Positions 57,628 to 64,000 of a stretch of 64,000 nt of DNA are shown piece by piece. A program made the translations under genes and the position numbers. A model generated the notes under the pieces. The model worked only from the letters and a program-made list of their open reading frames with translations, made no database searches and was not told the DNA's origin. The stretch comes from JADJOY01 sp046331705 [NCBI: bacterium] (lineage in GTDB: Bacteria > JADJOY01): the NCBI GenBank assembly GCA_046331705.1, contig JAXLQJ010000013.1, forward strand, positions 62,001 to 126,000, written 5' to 3'. Position 1 is the stretch's first letter, and the number at the start of each line of letters is the position of its first letter.

Positions 57628-58899
57628 TCACCCGCGCGCGGCCTTGCGAATGCGCGCGATCTCTTCCTCGACGCGCTTCTCCGCCGTTTCCAGGGCGACG
57701 CGACGCGCGATGCGCTCGACGAGCTGGTGGGCGACCTTGCGCACGGCGTCGGCCATGTCCGGTCGGATCTTCTGCAGCACGCGCAGCAACTCCTCTTCCG
57801 TGGCATGAGCGGCGCTGCGCACCAGCGCCTCGATCGATTCGTCGGATCCCGGCGCGCCGGTTGGCTTCGATCGCAGCGTCGAGGCGGTGTGTTGCGCGCC
57901 GGCGGATCCCGTGCTCGGCCCGGTGGGTCCGGTGTCGCGGGCACGCACGCCGCCGATCGGCGTGACCGTCGCTGCGGCGGGTTTCGCACCGCCGGGCGCA
58001 CCCGCGCGCACCTTCTCGCGCAGGTCCGCCAGCTCGTCGCGGCTCATCATCATGGTCTGGTAGTTGGCGATCTCCTCGTCGCCGCTCGCCTCGCCCGACT
58101 TCTTCGCCCGCAGCTGGGCGTCGAGCTCGTCCTTCGACATCATCAGCGTGTGACTGGTCTCCGCCTTCGCCTCCGGCTTGGGCTCGTCGCGGGACGCGCG
58201 CGCCGCGACACCCATCGTGCTGCGCAGCGCCTGGAGATCGTCGCGGCTGACGACCACGGTGCGATCGCCGCCGGTGCCGAAGCCGATCTCCTCCGCCAGC
58301 TCCTCGGCCCGCGACTTGAGTCCCTTGGGGCGTCTGGCGGCGACCGAGTCACCGCGGTCCAGCTCGCCGGCCAGATCGAAGAAGTCGCCGCCACCGCCGA
58401 GCGCGTCCACGACCTCGGCCGATTCCGGCCCGTCCTCGCCGCCGGCGGCTCCCCGCGCGGCGCGCGGCGCCGAGGTGGTGAGCTCCATCTCGGGCCCATC
58501 GTCCGCGACTCCGGGCGGAAGCGATCCGGTCCCCGGCTCGCGCATCAGCCGGTAGATCTGGTCGATCAGCTCCTTGGAGCGAAACGGCCGGCCCACGATG
58601 CCGTCGATCCCACCGCCGCGCACCGCCGCCTCGAGCGACGCGACGTCGTCGCCCATGAGCAGGTTCGGGATGCCCGCGGTGACCGGTTGACGGCGCAGCT
58701 CGCGCAACAGCTCCGCACCGCTTCGGTCCGGCAGCTGCGCCGCCGCCAGCACCAGCGATGGCTCGTCCTCGGCGACGCGTTCCAGCGCCGCCGCGGCGGT
58801 CGCGACCGTCACGACCTCGAAGAACTCCGCGTGCAGCGTGAGCTCCAGCGTACGCTGGCTGTTCTCGTCCGCGTCGACCAGCAGGATCTTTCCGGCCAC
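57628..58899 (-). CDS. Pseudo-receiver protein with repeated short motif
   Basis: A 423-residue protein. Residues 1-125 form a receiver fold ([16 protein letters not shown] at the start), but the phosphoacceptor site reads [14 protein letters not shown] with alanine at position 53, and the conserved KPF is RPF. It should therefore not be phosphorylated. The middle contains three repeats of T-[VLM]-x-[VM]-S-[RK]-D-[DE]-[28 protein letters not shown] and [13 protein letters not shown]. The C-terminus is helical ([19 protein letters not shown] and further). GTG 58899 has GAGGAGG upstream. Pseudo-receivers such as FrzS of Myxococcus act as protein-binding platforms; that analogy is inference. Confidence 0.8.
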   Translation of the reverse strand: MAGKILLVDADENSQRTLELTLHAEFFEVVTVATAAAALERVAEDEPSLVLAAAQLPDRSGAELLRELRRQPVTAGIPNLLMGDDVASLEAAVRGGGIDGIVGRPFRSKELIDQIYRLMREPGTGSLPPGVADDGPEMELTTSAPRAARGAAGGEDGPESAEVVDALGGGGDFFDLAGELDRGDSVAARRPKGLKSRAEELAEEIGFGTGGDRTVVVSRDDLQALRSTMGVAARASRDEPKPEAKAETSHTLMMSKDELDAQLRAKKSGEASGDEEIANYQTMMMSRDELADLREKVRAGAPGGAKPAAATVTPIGGVRARDTGPTGPSTGSAGAQHTASTLRSKPTGAPGSDESIEALVRSAAHATEEELLRVLQKIRPDMADAVRKVAHQLVERIARRVALETAEKRVEEEIARIRKAARG

Positions 58900-58926
58900 G
58901 TACGCCTCCTCGGGATTCGCGGCGTA

Positions 58927-58956
58927 GCGTTACCACACCCCTCGCCGAGGCGTCAA
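58927..58956 (-). promoter_or_regulatory. Promoter of the pseudo-receiver gene with inner palindrome
   Basis: Minus-strand TTGACG (58956-58951) and TAACGC (58932-58927) are separated by 18 bases; the leader to the GTG start would be only about 20 bases. The spacer holds CCTCGGCGAGG (58940-58950), an 11-base odd palindrome that could be an operator. Confidence 0.45.
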
Positions 58957-58978
58957 TTTTCACCGCATTCTTGGGCAC

Positions 58979-60034
58979 TTACGGAGAGTGATCGAGGGCC
59001 ACGCCGAGCCCCTGGGCGGGTGGATCGAGCTGGGTCGTGGCAAACCACAGCTGTCGCGCACCGAGCTTGCCGAGGAGCCACGGCTCGCGCTCGTCGGCGC
59101 CGATCGTGAGCGTGAGCGGGGGCGACTCGGCCAGCACGGGGTTGTACGGCGACGACGTCCAGACGCCGCCGTCGTACGAGGCCGCTTCGCCGATCGAGAA
59201 GTCGTTCTCCGCCATGCCTTCGAACCACAACCGAAAGACGGTCCGCCCCGTCGCCGTCTGCTCGATCGCGAGCGCCGGCGCCGCGATTCGCGCCTCGTTC
59301 CAGGTGCCAGCCTCGCCTCGTTCGAGGATCGCGCCGCCGCCGTCGGGACCCACCCTCGTCCAGGCGATGCCGTCGGCCGACACCGCGATCCCGAGCGCCA
59401 CGCCGTCGCCCACCTCGTACGCCATCCAGAGACGTCCGTCGGGCGCCTCGGCCACGGCAGGCGCGCGCACCGAGCCGCGCTCCCACGCTTCGGCGGCGAC
59501 CAGCACGGGCGTGCGCGGCTCCTTGCTCCAACGCACGCCGTCGGCGGAGACCGCGCGACCGATGCCGGCGCCGTCGCCGCCCGTGTACCAAGCCTCGAAG
59601 CGGCCCGCTCGCTCGATCGCCGAGAGGCCGCGGACGCGGCCTTGCTCCCAACCCTCGGTGGCGCGCAGCACCGAGCTCGCGCGCTCCCACGCGAGACCAC
59701 CGGGCGCCGCGTACGCGCGACCGATGGCGCCCGTCGCGTCGCTCGCGAAGTAGAGCGCGGTGCCACCGTCGGCGAGCTCGAGCGCGCACGGGTCGTGAAG
59801 CTGGTCGCCGAGCGGCGCGGCCAGGCTCACCGCCTGGATCCCGAGCGCGTTCGAGCGATCGGGCAGCTGATCGAGCTTCTGCCACGCATCCGTACCGGTG
59901 AAATCGATCCCTTCGCTCGCCTCGCCGAACTTGTTCGCACCGCAGCCCGCCAGCGCCACGAGAATCGGCACCAGCCACCGTGCGCGCGTGCGAGACGGAA
60001 GGCGAGCGACGCGACCCGCGAGGACGAAGCTCAT
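58979..60034 (-). CDS. Lipoprotein with beta-propeller-like repeats
   Basis: A 351-residue exported protein. The lipobox is LVALAGCGANKF, so the cysteine near residue 31 is lipidated. The rest shows repeats of sheet-forming blocks such as GIGRAVSADGVRWSKEP and LGIAVSADGIAWTRVGP, with flanking tryptophan-rich strands (FEAWYTGGDGAG, LWMAYEVGDG, FRLWFEGMAEND). This fits a five-bladed propeller as in GH43/GH32-like proteins, but no catalytic acids can be assigned. It is the last gene of the minus-strand operon with two FadL-like porins, so it may bind a ligand at the outer membrane. Confidence 0.7.
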   Translation of the reverse strand: MSFVLAGRVARLPSRTRARWLVPILVALAGCGANKFGEASEGIDFTGTDAWQKLDQLPDRSNALGIQAVSLAAPLGDQLHDPCALELADGGTALYFASDATGAIGRAYAAPGGLAWERASSVLRATEGWEQGRVRGLSAIERAGRFEAWYTGGDGAGIGRAVSADGVRWSKEPRTPVLVAAEAWERGSVRAPAVAEAPDGRLWMAYEVGDGVALGIAVSADGIAWTRVGPDGGGAILERGEAGTWNEARIAAPALAIEQTATGRTVFRLWFEGMAENDFSIGEAASYDGGVWTSSPYNPVLAESPPLTLTIGADEREPWLLGKLGARQLWFATTQLDPPAQGLGVALDHSP

Positions 60035-60045
60035 GGCACCAGCGC

Positions 60046-61392
60046 TCAGAAGTGGATGGTGAGCACGGCGCCCGCCACCCACCGATCGCCGCCGAACACG
60101 AGATCGCCGACGGGATCGGTGGGGTCGGTCTTGTCCGCCGTGCGGCGCGCGAAGTCGAAGTACTGACCGTGGACGTCGAGATCGGCATCGTGAAGCAGGA
60201 TTCCCCACGGGTCGCGAAACCGAAAGCCGAGCCCCGCGGAAACGACGTGCTTGTCCGAGTCGAGAAGATTCTGCACGCCGAGCGGCCGCGGCGTGGGCGT
60301 GGGCTCGTAGCCGTAGCCGACGCGGATCGCGACGAGACCCAGCGGCGCCTCGGGCGGACGCCACTCGATGCCCACGCGCGGCGTGACGACGTCGTGGAAA
60401 TCCGGATCGATGGGCGCGCGAATGGTCGGTACCGGTAGCAGCGCGCCCAGCGCCCCGCCCACCTTCACCACACCGCGCACTCCCGGATCCTCGGCGGCGC
60501 CCCAGTTCCACCACGTGAGGTCGGCGCTCACCGTGACCTCGCTGGTGGGATCCCAGGCCACGCCGGCGGCGACCTGCTGGGGCGTGTAGTAGAAGGTCTG
60601 ATCGACCAGCAACAGGATGTCGGCGCCGAGCGACGACTCGGGCACCACCAGCAGCGCGATGCTCGCCGGGATCCGCAGCGGGAAGTTGGTCTCGCCGCGA
60701 TAGGCCAAGCCGATCCGCCACGCCTCGGCGGGTCGCCACCGCACTCCCGCCGAAGGAAAGAAGCGCGAGCCGATCGCGATGGTGCCCGAGCCACCCGCTC
60801 CTTGGGGAAACGCCGTCGCCTCGACGGAGACGTCCCCACCGAGCTCGGCGCCGAGCGAGAAGCCCGCGCCGAAGTCGAGCCCGGGAACGATCTCGACCCC
60901 ACTGGTGAAGAGGATCTCCGCGCGCTGCGTGCGGTTGAACAGCAAGACGTAGTTGGGCTGCAGCGGTTCGAGGGAGCTGGCGCGGATCACGCCCTCGTTC
61001 GGCAGCAGGAAGCCGAACGAAAGGCCGACGCCCCGTCCGCCCATCTGGCCGCTGGCGGAGAACCCCGCCACCAGCGCGCCCAGCTTCGTCTCCCGCAGCT
61101 CCAACGCCTCGCCGTTGAGCGACAGGTCCGAGAACGTCTGCAGATAACCGAGGCCGAGCCGCACGTCGGAGCCGCCGACCACGCCTGCCGGGTTGTAGTA
61201 GCTCGCTTCGAAACCATCCGCGAGCGCGGTGTAGGCGTTGCCGAGCGCCGCGGCACGCGAGCCGTAGCCGAAGAGATCGAACGGATGTGCCCACGCCGGA
61301 GCGGCCGACGCGCTCACGCACGCCCACGCAACGAGCACCCGCACGACGACGCCGAGCGGATTCGCCCACCCTGCCGCTCGCCGCGCGCTCAT
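60046..61392 (-). CDS. OmpP1/FadL-family outer membrane protein
   Basis: A 448-residue outer-membrane beta-barrel. A signal peptide ending ASAAPAWA precedes HPFDLFGYGSRAAALGNAYTA and EASYYNPAGVVGG, which is the typical FadL/TodX N-terminal hatch pattern. The barrel shows alternating aromatic strands and ends AGAVLTIHF with a C-terminal phenylalanine, as in assembled outer-membrane barrels. FadL-type porins import hydrophobic compounds such as fatty acids or hydrocarbons. The ATG at 61392 overlaps the stop of the second porin gene. Confidence 0.86.
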   Translation of the reverse strand: MSARRAAGWANPLGVVVRVLVAWACVSASAAPAWAHPFDLFGYGSRAAALGNAYTALADGFEASYYNPAGVVGGSDVRLGLGYLQTFSDLSLNGEALELRETKLGALVAGFSASGQMGGRGVGLSFGFLLPNEGVIRASSLEPLQPNYVLLFNRTQRAEILFTSGVEIVPGLDFGAGFSLGAELGGDVSVEATAFPQGAGGSGTIAIGSRFFPSAGVRWRPAEAWRIGLAYRGETNFPLRIPASIALLVVPESSLGADILLLVDQTFYYTPQQVAAGVAWDPTSEVTVSADLTWWNWGAAEDPGVRGVVKVGGALGALLPVPTIRAPIDPDFHDVVTPRVGIEWRPPEAPLGLVAIRVGYGYEPTPTPRPLGVQNLLDSDKHVVSAGLGFRFRDPWGILLHDADLDVHGQYFDFARRTADKTDPTDPVGDLVFGGDRWVAGAVLTIHF

Positions 61393-62744
61393 GGGAAGGT
61401 CACCCGCAACGCGATGCCGTACACACCCAGCCAGCCGCGCCCCGTGACCGTGACGTCGGTGTCCGTGGGCGACAGCGACGCCGGGACGAACCGCCGCTCG
61501 CTGGCGAGCACGTGCGCCTGCGCGTAGGTCTCGATCTCGAGCCGCGGGTCGTCGGGCTCGAGCCACGGCTCACCGACCACCCAGTCGAGCCCGAGCGTCA
61601 CCACGTGCCGGGCGTTGAAGAAGAGCAGCGGGTCGTCCGCGGGGTCGCCCGGCGACGGCTCGTACGCGTAGCCGAGCCGCAGCACGAAGGGCCAACCCGC
61701 GTCCGAGGCGCGGAAATCGCGTTCCAGACCCAGACGCGGCGAGACCGTGTCCGAGACCCGCGGATCGGGCACCGGCGATTCCAGGACCGCGAGGCTCGGG
61801 TCGGGCAGCAAGCCGTCGAGGCCGACCACGGCCACGCGAATGCGCGGCGACGGCAGCTCCGACCAGCGCTCCCACGCCAGATCGGTGGTGAGCGACCAGC
61901 CCGGCGCCGGTCGCCACGCGGCACCGGCGACCAGCTCGCGCGGCACGAAGAACGTCTGGCTGCTCAGCTCCAACATCGCGGGAAAGCCGAGATCGAAATC
62001 CGCCGGTAGCGCGAAGTCCTCCTTGAAGCTGTCGCGGTACACGAGGCCGAACGACCAAGCGTCGAGGGCTGGCGAGATCGCCGTGCCGTCGAGCTCCAAG
62101 CCGATCCGCGGCATGTAGTCGCCGAGGAGCTCGAGGTCGGTCGAGAGCTCGAAGCTCCCGGTGCGCCCCACCGCCCCGCTCACCGAGTTCGGGGAGTCGA
62201 GCAAGTGGATCTCGAGCCCGGCGCCGATCCGGAACCCGGGGACGATGCGGATGCCGAGCGCCGTGGCGATGATCGCGCGCTCGGTCGCGTTCTGATACGG
62301 GAGGAAGAAAGGCTCGCCGAGACCCGGCAGCTCGATGCGGATGACGCGGGCGTCGTCGGTCGGCAGGTGCAGCACGAAGCCGAAGAAGAGCCGATCCGCG
62401 AGCGGCCCCCCCAGCGGGATCGGCGTCGCGACGCCCGTGGACACACCCACGTTCGGGTCCTCGACGCTGCCGGCCACCCCCGCTTCCAGATCCTCGGTGA
62501 AGAGCGCCACGCTCGCGAAGAGGCTCAGCGAATCGGAGTGCGCGAGCGCCGCCGGGTTGTAGAAGGTCGACTCCGGGCCTCGGCACGCCGCCGTCAGCGC
62601 GCCGGCCAATGCCGGGCCGCGACCGCCCGAGCCGTAGAGATCCTCGACGCTGGCGCGTGCGGGACGCGACGCGACGAGCAGCACGCCCACGAGCGCGAGC
62701 GCCGCACCCTGACGAGCACCGGCGCGCTGCGAGCGCGCGGTCAC
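61389..62744 (-). CDS. OmpP1/FadL-family outer membrane protein, second copy
   Basis: A 451-residue outer-membrane beta-barrel related to the porin at 60046-61392. The signal peptide ends ASRPARA, then SVEDLYGSGGRGPALAGALTA and CRGPESTFYNPAALAHSDSL give the FadL-like hatch. It ends IALRVTFP. The pair is divergent enough to have separate ligands. GTG 62744 overlaps the upstream membrane-protein gene (GTGA). The presence of two adjacent copies suggests uptake of two related lipids or two steps of one system. Confidence 0.84.
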   Translation of the reverse strand: MTARSQRAGARQGAALALVGVLLVASRPARASVEDLYGSGGRGPALAGALTAACRGPESTFYNPAALAHSDSLSLFASVALFTEDLEAGVAGSVEDPNVGVSTGVATPIPLGGPLADRLFFGFVLHLPTDDARVIRIELPGLGEPFFLPYQNATERAIIATALGIRIVPGFRIGAGLEIHLLDSPNSVSGAVGRTGSFELSTDLELLGDYMPRIGLELDGTAISPALDAWSFGLVYRDSFKEDFALPADFDLGFPAMLELSSQTFFVPRELVAGAAWRPAPGWSLTTDLAWERWSELPSPRIRVAVVGLDGLLPDPSLAVLESPVPDPRVSDTVSPRLGLERDFRASDAGWPFVLRLGYAYEPSPGDPADDPLLFFNARHVVTLGLDWVVGEPWLEPDDPRLEIETYAQAHVLASERRFVPASLSPTDTDVTVTGRGWLGVYGIALRVTFP

Positions 62745-63187
62745 GGCCGTCCCTCGCCATCGACGTGCGTGGAGAGAGCCTCGAACGCCATCGGTGGCGT
62801 GGGTGCGAGCGAGCGGTGCGCGAGCGTCCACGCGTAGGCGATCGCGCACAGCCAGAAGAGCGCTCCCACGTTGATCGCCAGAGCGACGGGGCCGAACGCC
62901 TGCGCACCCGGCTCGCGACCGGCCACTCGCGCGACCAGCGCCGTCACCGCGGCGACCAGCACCGCCGCCCCGCCCGCGAGCGCGGCGCGTCCGTACCAGT
63001 CCATCGCCGGGCTCGCGGGCGTGCCGGCATGACTCGCCGTCACCCAACGCCGCGCCAGCGGCTCGTACCACGGCACGGCCACCGTGCGAAACGACGTGCT
63101 CGTGAACACCAGCGCGAACGCCAGCACGAACGCCGCGCCGGTCACGGCGCGAAACGACGCCGGCGAGAGCGCGCGCCGCTCGCTCAC
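62741..63187 (-). CDS. Small membrane protein of the porin operon
   Basis: A 148-residue protein with three hydrophobic segments (FVLAFALVFTSTSFRTV, ALAGGAAVLVAAVTALVARVAG and VALAINVGALFWLCAIAYAW). No known family is recognised. GTG 63187 overlaps the gene upstream, and its stop overlaps the second FadL start. It is encoded with the porins and is likely an inner-membrane partner, but its role is unknown. Confidence 0.62.
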   Translation of the reverse strand: MSERRALSPASFRAVTGAAFVLAFALVFTSTSFRTVAVPWYEPLARRWVTASHAGTPASPAMDWYGRAALAGGAAVLVAAVTALVARVAGREPGAQAFGPVALAINVGALFWLCAIAYAWTLAHRSLAPTPPMAFEALSTHVDGEGRP

Positions 63188-63711
63188 AGCCCGCGCTCCG
63201 CGACCAGCACCAGTCCCGACACCGTCTGGAACCACACCAGCGCCGCGACGGTGAGCCCGAGCACCGCATAGAGCGGCCGCCACGCGACGTCCACCCGCGG
63301 ATCGAAGCGCTGGCGAAGCCACGCATACGCCAGCGTCACGGCGAGTCCGAGGGCCGCGAAGTTCTCCTTGATGTCGAAGAGATTCGACGCCCACGGCGCC
63401 CAGCGATCGAAGACCGCCGCGCGCACGTAGATCCGGTACGCCGGATAGACGACGGCCCCCAGCAAGAAGGTCGCCAGGTACGCGATCAGCTGGATGCGGA
63501 CGTAGAGCTTCTCGAGACCGGCGCGCCCGAACCGGCCGCGCAGATAGCCGATCACCAGGATCGCGTCGTGGGTGGTCGACCCGAGCAACGCGATCGCCGC
63601 CAGCGCGTGCGCCACCAGCAATGCCGGCGCGGCGCTTTCGAGCCACACACCGCCCGTGCGCGGCACGGGTGCGTACGGGTACGACCACGTCTCGGCGGCG
63701 AGTGAATTCAC
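63184..63711 (-). CDS. Membrane protein, first gene of the porin operon
   Basis: A 175-residue membrane protein with about four helices (APALLVAHALAAIALLG, IQLIAYLATFLLGAVVY, FAALGLAVTLAYAWL and LYAVLGLTVAALVWFQTV). Histidines in two helices (VAHALA and STTHDA) are reminiscent of haem or metal ligands, but this is not a firm assignment. GTG 63711 begins at MNSLAAETWSYPYAPV; no Shine-Dalgarno is visible, so the start is uncertain (63795 is a longer alternative). It is the first gene of the run down to 58979. Confidence 0.6.
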   Translation of the reverse strand: MNSLAAETWSYPYAPVPRTGGVWLESAAPALLVAHALAAIALLGSTTHDAILVIGYLRGRFGRAGLEKLYVRIQLIAYLATFLLGAVVYPAYRIYVRAAVFDRWAPWASNLFDIKENFAALGLAVTLAYAWLRQRFDPRVDVAWRPLYAVLGLTVAALVWFQTVSGLVLVAERGL

Positions 63712-63974
63712 CGGGGGCGAGTCAGGGTGCGTGTCGCGTGAGGTTGGTTCGGGCGCTGGGCGAGACGATCGCTGCTGCCGCGGGCCAGCGAGCACGGGCG
63801 CGATCGAGCGCGGTCGCCTGGGCGCGGCGGGACGTTACACGATGGCACCCTGGGGCGCAACCCATCGCTCACCCATCGCGAGTCGCGCGGGGTCGGGCGC
63901 GACCGGCGCAGACCGTCGGTTTCGCGGCGTGCGCGCGCCTCGCTCGCTCGCGGCAGCGCGTACACTTCGTCCCG

Positions 63975-64000
63975 ATGGACCTCCCGCCCCGGTTCCGCGC
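63975..64000 (+). CDS. Possible 5' end of a gene running off the right edge
   Basis: Only eight full codons (MDLPPRFR) are visible. The ATG is preceded at close distance by TACACT, which would fit a leaderless or very short-leader transcript. Too little is present to name a product. Nothing else is seen between 63712 and 63974. Confidence 0.25.

Noticed and set aside
57628-58899. Ordinary phosphorylated response regulator
   Set aside because: The aspartate and lysine of the active site are replaced; the protein was therefore described as a pseudo-receiver.

Overview
The window is about 64 kb of very GC-rich bacterial chromosome with dense, tightly packed coding. The gene set points to a Gram-negative bacterium of the deltaproteobacterial/Myxococcota type: an MglA-type GTPase, two FadL-like outer-membrane proteins, lipoproteins, a PilZ protein, an RpoH-type sigma factor and many glycosyltransferases. 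Phylum assignment is inference; no rRNA gene was seen, and the window does not name a species. Junctions of the GTGA/ATGA type, where a start overlaps the previous stop, are very common. I saw no tRNA gene, insertion sequence, CRISPR array or phage gene.

Layout. 1-2919 (minus): metK, then ahcY, then the start of yebC; this is the activated-methyl cycle, with a structured spacer between metK and ahcY. 3141-8661 (plus): a WbqC-like protein, a radical SAM/SPASM enzyme, a large secreted deacetylase-like protein and an RpoH-like sigma factor, followed by a gene-free stretch with a promoter, a foldable segment and a strong terminator (candidate small RNA). 9007-17199: a block rich in radical SAM enzymes and glycosyltransferases. 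It holds a B12-type radical SAM protein, a GT4 enzyme, a SPASM radical SAM enzyme, a GT4-radical SAM fusion, a PilZ protein and another radical SAM/SPASM enzyme. 17385-25224 (plus): a GT4 enzyme with a very long coiled coil, then a sugar cassette (Gfo/Idh/MocA dehydrogenase, BadF-type kinase, GH4 glycosidase) and an orphan TRAP binding protein.

25288-36280: a deacetylase lipoprotein, a membrane protein, a receiver/GGDEF regulator, SppA, a metallo-beta-lactamase-fold hydrolase, an epimerase, another membrane protein and a GT4 enzyme. 36456-39763: polyphosphate kinase and an S1/P1-type nuclease. 39927-51805 (minus): one nearly unbroken run. It starts with an EF-G paralogue, a protein of unknown function and an MglA-like GTPase with a long C-terminal extension. 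It continues into five glycosyltransferase-bearing or accessory genes plus two further small proteins; three small proteins in this run share a common motif. 52075-57437: valS-nadC-birA-coaX. 57628-58899: a pseudo-receiver protein. 58979-63711: an operon of two membrane proteins, two FadL-like porins and a lipoprotein.

How the genes may work together. Most accessory genes look like parts of cell-surface glycan synthesis and modification (many glycosyltransferases, WbqC, deacetylases, epimerase, sugar dehydrogenase, kinase, glycosidase). Second-messenger and polarity proteins (PilZ, GGDEF-like, MglA, pseudo-receiver) sit beside them. The most unusual element is the group of five radical SAM proteins interleaved with glycosyltransferases, including a fusion of both activities in one chain. 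Core-metabolism operons separate these accessory blocks. Several recurring promoter-like sites share an 18-nt spacer.
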